A DNA stretch of 64,000 bases from Nocardioides daeguensis. GTDB taxonomy: Bacteria; Actinomycetota; Actinomycetes; Propionibacteriales; Nocardioidaceae. The position numbers and the translations under genes are program-made. Of this stretch, positions 8,593 through 17,900 are shown one piece after another. Within the stretch, counting starts at the first letter, position 1. Each line of letters starts with the position of its first letter. The notes below the pieces were generated by a model. That model was given only the letters and a program-made list of their open reading frames with translations, was not told where the DNA came from and did not search any database. The stretch is from contig NZ_JAHTKU010000004.1 in NCBI RefSeq assembly GCF_019192965.1, forward strand, positions 1 to 64,000, given 5' to 3'.

Positions 8593-10164
8593 ATGCCTCG
8601 TCGCAGCCACTTCCCCCTCCTCGGGCTGCCCTTCTCGCTGTTGGTCAGCGCGCTGCTCGCTGCCCTGCTGGCGGTGCCCTTCCTGGGCACCGCCGCCCAG
8701 GCCGACACCCCGGTCCCGATCGACGTCGACGACGTCGTCGCGCGGGCCGCGGCCGAGCAGGCGCTGGAGACGGTGCAGGACATCGTCGACCCGACGGCGG
8801 GCACCACCGGTCCGGCCGTGGCCGACGCCATCTCCGACGCCGAGCTGACCGTGGCGCTGCGCGACCTCGCGGTCACCCGCGACGACCTGCCCACCAGCCT
8901 GCAGGACGACGCCGCCCGGCTGCTCGCCCGCCCGCGGCGCGACGACCCGGTCAACGGCATCGAGTGCACGCCGGGCTCGCCCCTGCCGTGCTACGCCGAC
9001 GGCACCACGGAGACCGCCACCTGCGGCGACGGGATCTGCGTGCACTACGTGACCTCGAGCGCCGACGCGCCGAGGGAGCCCGGCTACCCCGGCACGGTCC
9101 TCGACGTGATGAAGAACGTGCGCAACCGCTACGTCGACGCGGGCTACCGGCTGCCCCAGGGCGACGGCCTCAACGGCACCAAGACCGCCGTCCCCAACAA
9201 CGGCGTCAACGTCTTCGACGTCTACCTCGCCAACCTCGGCGAGCGTGGCCTGTACGGCTACTGCACCACGGACACCCGCGTGTCCGGGCACATCACCGCT
9301 CCGGCCTACTGCGTGCTCGACAACGACTACGCCGAGTACGGCCCGGTGCCCGGACCGCTCGGCAACCTCCAGGTGACGGCGGCGCACGAGTACTTCCACG
9401 CCGTGCAGTTCGCCTACGACGTCAACGAGGAGGGCTGGCTGCTCGAGGCCACCGCGACGTGGGCCGAGGACGAGGTCTACGACGACATCAACGACAACCG
9501 CCAGTACCTCAAGGGCGGCCCGCTGCGGAAGCCCGCACAGTCGATGGACCACCGGCGCGGGATCGCGCCGTACGGGGCCTGGATCTTCTTCAAGTACCTC
9601 AGCGAGCGCTTCCCCGCCCTCAACGGTCCGGCCGGCATGCCGGTGATCGTGCGCGACATCTGGGAGACCGCGGCAGGCGCCCCGGACGCGCGCCAGGCCA
9701 TCGGTGCCGCCCTCAGCGCGCGCGGCACCGACCTGCGCACCCAGTTCGCCTGGTTCTCGGCGGCCAACCGCCGCCCCGCCGCGAACTACTCCGAGGGCGC
9801 GGCCTACCCGCGCGCCCGCCTGTGGCGCGGCGTGAAGCTGAGCGGCTCCCGGCGCTCGTTCTCGGCCAGCACCGACCTCGACAACCTCGCCTCGCAGACC
9901 GTCCGGTTCCGCTCCAAGGTCGCCGGGCGGGCGCACCTGCGGGTCCATGTCGACGGGCCCTCGCGCAAGCGGGGCGGCTACGTCCTGGTGACGATCAGGC
10001 GCAAGGGCCACCCGCCGGTGACCCAGCGGGTCAAGATCAACGGCAAGGGCGACAAGACCAAGCGGTTCGCCTTCGGCAAGAAGATCAAGTGGGTCGAGAT
10101 CACCTTCGCCAACTCGGGCAAGCGCGACGGCACCGCCACGGTCAGCGCGTCGGTCGTCCGCTGA
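8593..10164 (+). CDS. Secreted putative zinc metalloprotease (MXAN_6640-like)
   Basis: A 523-residue protein with a signal peptide (about residues 12-37, ending AAQA-DTP). Its catalytic-looking core AAHEYFHAVQFAYD contains HExxH, followed about 20 residues later by LLEATATWAEDE, which supplies a glutamate ligand. This HExxH...E arrangement with a TATWAEDEVYDD segment matches putative metalloproteases named MXAN_6640 family. The C-terminal 120 residues form a beta-rich, lysine-rich domain (pre-peptidase-like). It overlaps the convergent dinG gene by 23 bp at the 3' end. Substrate unknown. Confidence 0.75.
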   Translation: MPRRSHFPLLGLPFSLLVSALLAALLAVPFLGTAAQADTPVPIDVDDVVARAAAEQALETVQDIVDPTAGTTGPAVADAISDAELTVALRDLAVTRDDLPTSLQDDAARLLARPRRDDPVNGIECTPGSPLPCYADGTTETATCGDGICVHYVTSSADAPREPGYPGTVLDVMKNVRNRYVDAGYRLPQGDGLNGTKTAVPNNGVNVFDVYLANLGERGLYGYCTTDTRVSGHITAPAYCVLDNDYAEYGPVPGPLGNLQVTAAHEYFHAVQFAYDVNEEGWLLEATATWAEDEVYDDINDNRQYLKGGPLRKPAQSMDHRRGIAPYGAWIFFKYLSERFPALNGPAGMPVIVRDIWETAAGAPDARQAIGAALSARGTDLRTQFAWFSAANRRPAANYSEGAAYPRARLWRGVKLSGSRRSFSASTDLDNLASQTVRFRSKVAGRAHLRVHVDGPSRKRGGYVLVTIRRKGHPPVTQRVKINGKGDKTKRFAFGKKIKWVEITFANSGKRDGTATVSASVVR

Positions 10165-12181
10165 GCCGGCCGAGCGCCTGGCGGACGACCTCCGGGTCGG
10201 TCGTCGTCCACATGGGCGGCAGGCTGGCCTTGAGGAACGAGCCGTAGCGGGCGGTGACCAGCCGGGGATCGAGCACCGCGACCACGCCGCGGTCGTCGGT
10301 CGTGCGGATCAGGCGCCCGGCGCCCTGCGCGAGCAGGAGCGCGGCGTGGGTGGCGGCGACCTGCATGAAGCCGTTGCCGCCGGCCTGGTCGGCGGCCTTC
10401 TGGCGCGCGCTCATCAGCGGGTCGTCGGGGCGCGGGAACGGGATCCGGTCGATGATCACCAGCTGGCAGGTGTCGCCGGGGACGTCGAGCCCCTGCCACA
10501 GGCCGAGGGTGCCGAACAGGCAGGTGTGAGGGTCCGCGACGAACTGGCGAGCCAGCTCGGGCAGCTGGGCCTCCCCCTGCGCGAGGGTGGTCAGGTGGGG
10601 CAGCGCCTTGCGGACGTGCTCGGCGGCGGCCTCGGCGGCCCGCCGGCTGGAGAACAGCCCGAGGGTGCGCCCGTCGGCCCGGTCGACGAGCTCGGTGATC
10701 TCGTCGAGCTGGGCCGGGCCGAGCCCGTCGCGCCCCGGCGGCGGCAGGTGGCGGGCGACGTAGAGGATGCCCTGCCTGGCGTAGTCGAACGGGCTGCCGA
10801 CGTCGAGCCCACGCCAGGGCTGGGCGTCGGCGAGCCGGGAGCCGTCGCCGTCTCGTGACGGTCGCGGCGCGACCTCCTCCACCTCCGGGCGGTCGTGGAC
10901 GCGTTCGGAGGGCTTGAGACCGACCGAGCCCGCGACGGTGGCGAAGTCACCGCCGAGCATCAAGGTGGCCGAGGTCAGCACGACCGTGTTGTCGGCCAGC
11001 AGCTTGTCGCGCATCTGGGCCCAGACCTGCAGCGGCGCGACGCAGAGCATCGGCGGGATCCGATCGGTCCCCTCGGTACGCCACAGCACGTCGGCCTCGG
11101 AGTTGGCAGCCATCCGCTCGGCGGTCGCGAAGACCTCCTGGACCATGCCCTTGGCCTGGGTCATGGCGGCGTCCGGGTCGCTGCCGGCCTCGGCCTTGGG
11201 GAACGCACCGGCACACGCGCGGGCCGCGTCGCGGACCAGCACGAGCGCGTCGGCCACCGCCTCCGGCACGGTCTCGAACCGGCCCGCCGGCGCCTCGCTC
11301 ACCGCGGCACGCAGGGCGTCGGCGGCGTCGGCGAGCTCGTCGGCCTCGTCGCCCTCGACGTGGCGGATGCTGCGCCGGGCGGCCCGCTCGACCTCGGCGG
11401 CCCACAGCTCGTCGGTGGCGGCCTGGGTGACCCGCGCGGCGAGCTCGTGGGCCTCGTCGATGACCACGGCGTCGTACTCCGGGATCATCGGGATCCCCTC
11501 GATCGCGTCGATGGCGAGCAGCGAGTGGTTGGTGACGATGAGGTGGGACTTCTGCGCCTTCTCCTTGGCGCGCTCGGCGAAGCACTCCTCGCCGAACGGA
11601 CACTTCGTCGCGCCCACGCACTCGCGGGCGGAGACGCTGACCTGGCGCCACTCCTTGTCGGTGTGCCGCGGGGCGTCGTCGCGCTCCCCGGTCTGCCGCT
11701 CCTCGGCCGCCTTCTCCGCCCAGGCGCGCAGCTCGAGGACCTTGCGCCCCATCGCGCCCATCGCGTCCTCGGCCTGGATCAGCTGGCCCTGGTCGTCGGG
11801 CGCTCCCTCACGGACCCGGTGGAGGCAGGCGTAGTTGGAGCGCCCCTTGAGCACGGCGTACGACGCGTCGACGCCGGGCACCGTCCCGACGGCCTTCACC
11901 AGCCGCGGCAGGTCGCGCTCGACCAGCTGGTGCTGGAGCGCGAGGGTCGCGGTCGCGATGACGACGCGCTGGTCGTGGAGCAGGGCGGGGACGAGGTAGC
12001 CGAGGGACTTTCCGGTGCCGGTGCCGGCCTGGACGAGGAGGTGCTCCTTGTCGGCGAAGGCCTCGGCGACCGCCTCGGCCATCGCGACCTGGCCGTCACG
12101 CTGCTGGCCGCCGAGCGCGGCCACCGCCGTCGCGAGCAGGTCACGAACCGGCGCGGTCCGGTCGGCAGCGGTGGTGGTCAC
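10142..12181 (-). CDS. dinG: DinG-family ATP-dependent DNA helicase
   Basis: A 679-residue XPD-like superfamily 2 helicase. Walker A is QAGTGTGKSLGYLVP near residue 50, the DEAH box is VVIDEAHELA, and the four cysteines of the iron-sulphur cluster are in NYACLHR, ECVGATKC and GEECF. Motif VI is TLLLAQGAGRLIRTTDDRG. DinG helicases unwind R-loops and damaged forks. A GTG start at 12181 is used. Its 3' end runs 23 bp into the convergent metalloprotease-like gene, so the two mRNAs are partly antisense. Confidence 0.92.
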   Translation of the reverse strand: MTTTAADRTAPVRDLLATAVAALGGQQRDGQVAMAEAVAEAFADKEHLLVQAGTGTGKSLGYLVPALLHDQRVVIATATLALQHQLVERDLPRLVKAVGTVPGVDASYAVLKGRSNYACLHRVREGAPDDQGQLIQAEDAMGAMGRKVLELRAWAEKAAEERQTGERDDAPRHTDKEWRQVSVSARECVGATKCPFGEECFAERAKEKAQKSHLIVTNHSLLAIDAIEGIPMIPEYDAVVIDEAHELAARVTQAATDELWAAEVERAARRSIRHVEGDEADELADAADALRAAVSEAPAGRFETVPEAVADALVLVRDAARACAGAFPKAEAGSDPDAAMTQAKGMVQEVFATAERMAANSEADVLWRTEGTDRIPPMLCVAPLQVWAQMRDKLLADNTVVLTSATLMLGGDFATVAGSVGLKPSERVHDRPEVEEVAPRPSRDGDGSRLADAQPWRGLDVGSPFDYARQGILYVARHLPPPGRDGLGPAQLDEITELVDRADGRTLGLFSSRRAAEAAAEHVRKALPHLTTLAQGEAQLPELARQFVADPHTCLFGTLGLWQGLDVPGDTCQLVIIDRIPFPRPDDPLMSARQKAADQAGGNGFMQVAATHAALLLAQGAGRLIRTTDDRGVVAVLDPRLVTARYGSFLKASLPPMWTTTDPEVVRQALGRLSGRPTR

Positions 12182-12231
12182 CGGGAAACCCTAGAGGGTG
12201 GCACCGACGCTCTCGCGCGCCCCTCCACAGC

Positions 12232-12903
12232 TCAGCGCAGGAGCTCGCGCACCCGCTCCGCGACCCGGTCGCCGAACACCCGGTGGCCGGCGGCGTCGGG
12301 GTGCAGCAGATCGGGCAGGTAGCTCAGCTCGACGTCGAGCATGGACAGGTACGGCGTCCCCCGGGCCGCCGCGAGTCGGGCCAGCGTCGCGTCGACGGCC
12401 GCCACGTCGTCGTACGGCAGCAGGGGCGCGGGCGGCGGGCCGACGACGAGCACCGGCCGGTCGCCGAGCGCCCGGACGAGCCGCTCGTAGCCGGCCTCGA
12501 GGTCGGCCAGCGGCTGGTCGGCGTCGTTGAGCCCGCCCTCGACGACGACCAGGTCGACGCCGGCGAGCCGGGCGCGGGCGGCCCGGGTGGCGTACGAGAC
12601 GTCGCCGCACGGGCTCGCGCCCACGGTGAACCCGCTGCCGGAGAACCCGTCGACGCGGACCCGGCCGGGCAGCCGCAGCGGCCAGGACTGGTCGGGCAGC
12701 ACGCCGCCGCCGACCGCGTAGGAGTCGCCGATCACCAGCACCCGTGCACCCGATCCGCTCACCAGCACTCCCCTCTCCTCGGCCTGCTCCCCCTTCACCG
12801 CGCACGACTCCGAGCCCGCGCCGGCGCGGGCCAGCAGCGTCGTGCTCGCCGCGACGGCGAGGACGAGCGCGAGCAGCCCCAGGAGGAGTCGGCGCCGAGT
12901 CAC
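12232..12903 (-). CDS. SGNH/GDSL-family hydrolase, exported
   Basis: A 223-residue protein with an N-terminal signal or anchor (RRLLLGLLALVLAVAASTTLLA), then the SGNH blocks: VLVIGDSYAVGGG (nucleophile serine), GLNDADQPL (Asn block) and LLHPDAAGHRVFG (Asp-His dyad). Such enzymes are extracytoplasmic esterases or lipases. The GTG start at 12903 gives the signal peptide. It is upstream of dinG on the same strand with a 50-bp gap. Confidence 0.85.
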   Translation of the reverse strand: MTRRRLLLGLLALVLAVAASTTLLARAGAGSESCAVKGEQAEERGVLVSGSGARVLVIGDSYAVGGGVLPDQSWPLRLPGRVRVDGFSGSGFTVGASPCGDVSYATRAARARLAGVDLVVVEGGLNDADQPLADLEAGYERLVRALGDRPVLVVGPPPAPLLPYDDVAAVDATLARLAAARGTPYLSMLDVELSYLPDLLHPDAAGHRVFGDRVAERVRELLR

Positions 12904-12967
12904 TCCTGGATCATCGCCTCGTACCGGAGGTCGGGGTGGGCGAATCGGGGAAGTCGGCGCCGAAGCG

Positions 12968-14458
12968 TCACACGGCGTACGCCGCCAGCTCGCCGGCGAG
13001 CGCCTCGGTGGCGCGACCGGTGACCCGGGTCCCCTCGGCGGTGTGCTCGAGGGCGCCGATCTCGCCGTCCTTGTGGATGCGGTCGATCAGGTCGCCGCGG
13101 GCGTAGGGAACCAGCGCGGTGAACTCGACGCGCGGGCGCGGGAGCTCGGCCTCGACGGCGGCGATCGCGGCGGCGATGCCCTCGCCCGTGCGGGCGGAGA
13201 CCGCGACCGCGTGGGGCTCGCGGCGCAGCACCCGGTCGACCACGACCGGGTCGGCGGCGTCGATCTTGTTGACCACGACCAGCTCGGGGACCTCGGTCGC
13301 GCCGATCTCGGCCAGCACCTCGCGCACCGCGGCCAGCTGGCCCTCGGGGTCGGGGTGCGAGCCGTCGACGACGTGCACGATCAGGTCGGCGTCGGCGACC
13401 TCCTCCAGCGTCGAGCGGAACGCCTCGACCAGCTGGTGCGGGAGGTGCCGGACGAAGCCGACCGTGTCGCTCATCGTGTAGACCCGGCCGTCGGCGGTCG
13501 CCGTACGACGGGTGGTCGGGTCGAGCGTCGCGAACAGGGCGTCCTCGACGAGCACGCCGGCGCCGGTGAGGCGGTTGAGCAGCGAGGACTTGCCGGCGTT
13601 GGTGTAGCCGGCGATCGCGACCGACGGGATCTCGTTGCGACGGCGCTCCTGGCGCTTGGTGTCGCGGGTCCCCTTCATCACCTTCAGGTCGCGGCGTAGC
13701 TTGGCGATCTTGTCGTTGATGCGACGGCGGTCGGTCTCGATCTTGGTCTCACCGGGACCACGGCCACCGATGCCCTCACCGCCGGCGGCGCGGCCACCGG
13801 CCTGGCGCGACAGGTTGCCACCCCAACCACGCAGCCGCTGCTTCATGTAGTTGAGCTGCGCGAGCTCGACCTGGGCCTGGCCCTCCCGGGACTTCGCGTG
13901 CTGGGCGAAGATGTCGAGGATCAGCGCCGTCCGGTCGACGACCTTGACCTTGACCCGGTCCTCCAGGTTGCGCAGCTGGGACGGGGCGAGCTCGCCGTCG
14001 CAGATCACCGTGTCGGCGCCGGTGGCCTGCACGATCTCGCGCAGGGCGTCGACCTTGCCGCGACCGATGTAGGTCGCGGGGTCGGGCGACTGCCGGCGCT
14101 GGTAGATCGCGTCGAGCACCTCCGAGCCCGCCGTCTCGGCGAGCAGCGCGAGCTCGGCCATCGCGTTCTCGATCTCCGCGATCGCACCGCCGGTCCACAC
14201 ACCGACGAGGACCACGCGCTCGAGGCGCAGCTGGCGGTACTCGACCTCGGTGATGTCCTCGAGCTCGGTGCGCAGGCCGGCGACCCGGCGCAGCTCGTGG
14301 CGCTCGACCAGGTCGAGAGCGCCGGTCGTCAGGTCCTCGGGATCGGGCTGGTCGGCGTAGCCGGACTCGAAGTCGTCGAATTCGGCGTCGGGGTCGTCCC
14401 AGCCCTCGGTGGCACGCAGCGCGGCGTCGAGGGAGAAGTCTTCAGCATGGTTCGTCAT
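12968..14458 (-). CDS. hflX: Ribosome-associated GTPase HflX
   Basis: A 496-residue GTPase that splits stalled ribosomes. The N-terminal HflX domain includes LVGVWTGG and PDPATYIGRGKVDAL; the linker is the glycine-rich GGRGPGETKIETDRRR. The G domain has G1 GYTNAGKSSLLN, G3 DTVGFVRHLP, G4 NKID and G5 SARTGEG. The roughly 50 acidic residues at the N-terminus are typical of actinobacterial HflX. The start is the ATG at 14458. Confidence 0.96.
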   Translation of the reverse strand: MTNHAEDFSLDAALRATEGWDDPDAEFDDFESGYADQPDPEDLTTGALDLVERHELRRVAGLRTELEDITEVEYRQLRLERVVLVGVWTGGAIAEIENAMAELALLAETAGSEVLDAIYQRRQSPDPATYIGRGKVDALREIVQATGADTVICDGELAPSQLRNLEDRVKVKVVDRTALILDIFAQHAKSREGQAQVELAQLNYMKQRLRGWGGNLSRQAGGRAAGGEGIGGRGPGETKIETDRRRINDKIAKLRRDLKVMKGTRDTKRQERRRNEIPSVAIAGYTNAGKSSLLNRLTGAGVLVEDALFATLDPTTRRTATADGRVYTMSDTVGFVRHLPHQLVEAFRSTLEEVADADLIVHVVDGSHPDPEGQLAAVREVLAEIGATEVPELVVVNKIDAADPVVVDRVLRREPHAVAVSARTGEGIAAAIAAVEAELPRPRVEFTALVPYARGDLIDRIHKDGEIGALEHTAEGTRVTGRATEALAGELAAYAV

Positions 14459-14514
14459 AGGCGTATCCAGCGTAACGACGAGGGTGCCGAGATGCTTCCC
14501 GATTACGGCTCCGG

Positions 14515-14655
14515 AGGTTTCGAGGCTCGCTGCGCTCGCACCTCAACCACCGGTGACGCTCGCTGCGCTCGCACCTCAACCACCGGTGACGCTCGCTGCG
14601 CTCGCACCTCAACCACCGGTGACGCTCGCTGCGCTCGCACCTCAACCACCGGAGG
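14515..14655. repeat. Dispersed-repeat array, four units of 33 bp
   Basis: After a GTTTCGAGG leader, the core CACCTCAACCACCGG starts at 14539, 14572, 14605 and 14638, exactly 33 bp apart. The units are nearly identical (GCTCGCTGCGCTCG before each core). The array fills the gap between hflX and the phoD-like gene and reaches into the 3' end of the latter, where it provides the stop codon. Confidence 0.85.
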
Positions 14656-16270
14656 GCTCCGGCTCCAGCGCCCGCTCCCACAGCACGCTGCCCGCGCCGT
14701 CGTAGAGCCGCACGGTGAGCAGGCCGGAGGCGGCCAGGTCGAGCTGTCCGAAGTACTGGTTGGTGGGGTGCGGGGCGACGTCGAGCCTGCCGACCTCGGC
14801 CTCGCCCTGGGAGAAGACGACCTCGGGGCCGAAGGTCGAGTCGAGCTCGTCGTCCTTGAGCCAGAACGGCGAGGACGCGACCGGGCCGGAGATGAACTCC
14901 CAGAACGGGTCGAAGTCGGTGAAGCTCGCCCTCTCCGGGGTGTAGCGGTAGGCGGCGGTGTAGTGGACGTCGCCGGTGAGCCAGATGACGTTGCGGATGC
15001 CGTGCCGCTTGATGGCCGAGAGGATCCGGGCCAGCTCGGGCTCGCGGCCGAGCGGACGGCCGCCGTCCTTGTTGGCGTACCCGTCGAGGTCGGTGACCCG
15101 GTTGGTGGGCGCCGAGAGGGGCATGTCGGTGCAGATCGCCTTCCAGGTCGCCGTCGAGGAGCGCAGGCTGCGGACCAGCCACTCCTCCTGGTCGGCGCCG
15201 AGCAGGCCGGCCTGGGGCCGGTCGGCGGCGACCGCCGGGTCGGTGTCCGGGTTGGGACCGCGCCAGCTGCGCATGTCGAGGCAGAACAGGTCGAGGTGCT
15301 GGCCGCGCGGGACCCTGCGGTAGAGCCGCCGGCCGACGAACCCGTCGCCACCGGTGGCCACCAGCCGCCTGACCGGGACCGGCTGGTACTCCTGCCAGGC
15401 CCGGCGCCCCCGGGTCGCGAGCACGTCGGCCCGGCGCTCGCCGTACCGCTCGTCGTCGATGGTCTCGCCGGGCCACCAGTTGTTGCAGGTCTCGTGGTCG
15501 TCCCACATCGCCACGGTCGGGACGGAGGCGTGGAAGGCGCGGACGTGGTCGTCGCGCAGCGGGTAGCGGTGCCGGCCGCGGAGCTGGTCGAGGGTCTCCG
15601 AGACGACCATCACGTCCTCGGTGAGCTCGTTGCGCCAGGTGGAGCCGTCGGGGAGCAGGACCGTCTCGTCCATCGGCTCGTCGGCGTAGATGGTGTCGCC
15701 GACGTGGACGAAGAGGTCGGGGCGCAGCCCGAGCATGGTGCGGTACGTCGTCAGGCCGCCCCGGGCCCGGTCGATCCCCCACCCCTGGCCGCAGGTGTCG
15801 CCCGACCACACGATCGACTGCGCGGCGGCGTGGATGGGTGCGGTCGCGAAGGTGAGCGACTGGGGGGCGCTGCGCTCGCCGTCGGGGCTCTCGAACCACA
15901 CCTCGGCGTCGTAGGCGCGGCCCGGCGCGAGGTCGGTGAGGTGCACGCGGGCGGTGAAGTCGGCTCGCTCGTCGGTCCACGGGCCGCGGACGACCCGCCG
16001 GTGTCGGCCGTTGCTCTGCATCCGGACCATCAGCCGGCTCGGTGCGAGGCCGCGCGACCAGATCACGGCGGAGCTGGTGGTCACCTCGCCACTGCGCACG
16101 CCCGAGGTCAGGTCGGGCCGCCGCTCGACGAAGGCGGGTGAGCGGCCGAGCAGCCCGAGGGCGGGGACCGAGGCCCCGGACAGGCCGGCCACGATCGTCG
16201 TACGACGGCCGACCCGGAGCTCTCCCAGGCGGTCGGTCAGGCGGGTCTGGTCGTCCCAGAGCAGCGTCAC
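14642..16270 (-). CDS. phoD: PhoD-like alkaline phosphatase/phosphodiesterase
   Basis: A 542-residue metallophosphatase. The N-terminus has an arginine pair followed by a hydrophobic stretch (VGRRTTIVAGLSGASVPALG), fitting Tat export. Next is the PhoD N-terminal Fn3-like domain (SGVRSGEVTTSSAVIWSR). The catalytic domain has SGDTCGQ, FVHVGDTIYAD, MWDDHETCNNWW and the metal-binding IWLTGDVHYTAAY. These enzymes release phosphate from organophosphates outside the cell. The last codons and the TGA stop fall inside the repeat array at 14515-14655, so the C-terminus ends SGG. Confidence 0.9.
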   Translation of the reverse strand: MTLLWDDQTRLTDRLGELRVGRRTTIVAGLSGASVPALGLLGRSPAFVERRPDLTSGVRSGEVTTSSAVIWSRGLAPSRLMVRMQSNGRHRRVVRGPWTDERADFTARVHLTDLAPGRAYDAEVWFESPDGERSAPQSLTFATAPIHAAAQSIVWSGDTCGQGWGIDRARGGLTTYRTMLGLRPDLFVHVGDTIYADEPMDETVLLPDGSTWRNELTEDVMVVSETLDQLRGRHRYPLRDDHVRAFHASVPTVAMWDDHETCNNWWPGETIDDERYGERRADVLATRGRRAWQEYQPVPVRRLVATGGDGFVGRRLYRRVPRGQHLDLFCLDMRSWRGPNPDTDPAVAADRPQAGLLGADQEEWLVRSLRSSTATWKAICTDMPLSAPTNRVTDLDGYANKDGGRPLGREPELARILSAIKRHGIRNVIWLTGDVHYTAAYRYTPERASFTDFDPFWEFISGPVASSPFWLKDDELDSTFGPEVVFSQGEAEVGRLDVAPHPTNQYFGQLDLAASGLLTVRLYDGAGSVLWERALEPEPSGG

Positions 16271-16399
16271 GTTGCGTCAGGGAACCGCCTCGCGACGACC
16301 GCCTCCTGATCAGGATGCTGCGCGTCGGTGAACACGGGAGGGACACCGTGGGACGGAACACGTCGAATGGGGGGCTCGCGGCCATAGCGACCGAGGGCG

Positions 16400-17005
16400 G
16401 TGGCTCGTTGCCGTGGTGTGCGTGCTCTTCGGCCGGGGGGCGAGAGCAGGACGTTCGTACTGATCGCCATCGCCTCCGTCATCGTCATCGTCGGCAGCTT
16501 CCTCTTCCTGCGACCTGGGTCGCCGGAGAGTGCGATCGACCCCGGTTCCCGGGCCCGGGACGACCGGAGCCTGCCCACCGGCGTGCCCTCCGCAGGTGAG
16601 CCGAGCGGGTCGTCGTCGGCGACCGTGCCGGCCACCGACGACGGGTCGGGGCTGTTCGGGGGCCACACCGGCGGGCTCGGCGTACCACCGGGGCTGCAGG
16701 GGGCCGGTGACTACTCACAGCTGCCCAAGCACCACCTGACCGTGACGATGTCGACGGCGGGCGTGCTGGGCACGGTCGCGTGGATCATCCCCACCAGCGT
16801 GGAGAACCACGAGGGCACCGCGGTCGTGCGCGGCGGCACCTGGTCGCTGAGCACCACCGTCTACGGGAACCCGGACTACGCGGTGGTGTTCGCCCAGCAG
16901 GGGCGGGTCGACCAGCCGGTGACCTGCACGATCACGGTCGACGGCCGGGTCACCGAGCGGCGCTCGACCAAGGGGGCCTACAGCGCGATGTGGTGCGAGG
17001 GCTAG
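16400..17005 (+). CDS. MmpS-like membrane-anchored protein
   Basis: About 200 residues with one N-terminal membrane helix (TFVLIAIASVIVIVGSFLFL), a disordered Ser/Gly/Pro linker and a C-terminal beta domain ending CTITVDGRVTERRSTKGAYSAMWCEG (final residues about 176-201). The paired cysteines around a VDG turn resemble the MmpS accessory-protein fold, where a disulfide closes the domain. No MmpL partner is nearby. The start codon is uncertain: GTG at 16400 is used, but GTG at 16418 is also possible. Confidence 0.6.
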   Translation: MARCRGVRALRPGGESRTFVLIAIASVIVIVGSFLFLRPGSPESAIDPGSRARDDRSLPTGVPSAGEPSGSSSATVPATDDGSGLFGGHTGGLGVPPGLQGAGDYSQLPKHHLTVTMSTAGVLGTVAWIIPTSVENHEGTAVVRGGTWSLSTTVYGNPDYAVVFAQQGRVDQPVTCTITVDGRVTERRSTKGAYSAMWCEG

Positions 17006-17059
17006 GTCGGAGCCTGCGCGCCCCCGCACCCCATCGATCGTGCGTGGTGTCCTCGAGGA

Positions 17060-17836
17060 CTACTTCGGGGGCATCCGGATGCCGCCGTCGACGCGGATGA
17101 CCTCGCCGTTCATGTAGGAGTTGGTCAGGCACTCGATGACCATGCTCGCCAGCTCGTCGCCGGTGCCGAGGCGCTTGGGGAACAGCACGTTCTGGCCGAG
17201 GTTGGCCTTGAACGCCTCGGAGGCCTCGCCCTCGCCGTAGATCGGGGTGTCGATCAGCCCGGGGGCCACGGTGTTGAGCCGGATGCCGGCGGCCGAGAGG
17301 TCGCGGGCGACCGGGAGGGTCATGCCGACGACGCCGCCCTTGGACGCGGAGTACGACGCCTGGCCGATCTGGCCGTCGAACGCCGCCACGCTGGCGAGGT
17401 TGACGATCGCACCGCGGCAGCCGTCCTCGTCGGGCTCGTTCTGGCTCATCACGGTGGCGGCCTGGCGGACCATGTCGAAGGTGCCGATCAGGTTGATCGC
17501 GACGACCTTGGTGAAGGCCTCCAGCGAGTGGGCCGACTCCAGCTGGCCGTCTCGGCCGATGGTGCGCTGCGCCCAGCCGATGCCGGCCGAGTTGACCACG
17601 GCGCGGAGCGGGGCGATCTCGGCGGCGGCCTTGACGGCGCCGGCGATCTGCTCGGTGTTGGTGACGTCGACCTGGGCGAAGACGCCGTTGATCTCGGCGG
17701 CAAGGGCCTCGCCCTTGTCCGCCTGCAGGTCGGCGACGACGACGGTGGCGCCCTGGGCGGCGAGCGCGCGGGCGGTGGCCGCGCCGATGCCCGAGGCGGC
17801 GCCGGTGACGATGGCAGAGGATCCGGTGAGTTCCAT
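17060..17836 (-). CDS. Short-chain dehydrogenase/reductase, 3-hydroxyacyl-CoA dehydrogenase type-2-like
   Basis: A 258-residue Rossmann-fold oxidoreductase. It shows the NAD-binding TGAASGIGAATA, NSAG, the catalytic Ser-Tyr-Lys triad (LASVAAFDG, ASYSASKGG) and the PG motif VAPGLIDTP. The overall sequence resembles HSD10-like 3-hydroxyacyl-CoA dehydrogenases, which act late in beta-oxidation of branched or short acyl-CoAs. The ATG at 17836 is used rather than the upstream in-frame start because it places the first beta strand at residue 5. Confidence 0.88.
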   Translation of the reverse strand: MELTGSSAIVTGAASGIGAATARALAAQGATVVVADLQADKGEALAAEINGVFAQVDVTNTEQIAGAVKAAAEIAPLRAVVNSAGIGWAQRTIGRDGQLESAHSLEAFTKVVAINLIGTFDMVRQAATVMSQNEPDEDGCRGAIVNLASVAAFDGQIGQASYSASKGGVVGMTLPVARDLSAAGIRLNTVAPGLIDTPIYGEGEASEAFKANLGQNVLFPKRLGTGDELASMVIECLTNSYMNGEVIRVDGGIRMPPK

Positions 17837-17900
17837 GGTCGGGAGCATAGGTCCCGGCGCCGATCGTGACACCGTGGGTGTCAGGGTCAGAGACGCCGGG

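Noticed and set aside
14515..14655. Possible CRISPR array
   Set aside because: The 33-bp units are identical throughout with no unique spacers, and no cas gene is in the window.
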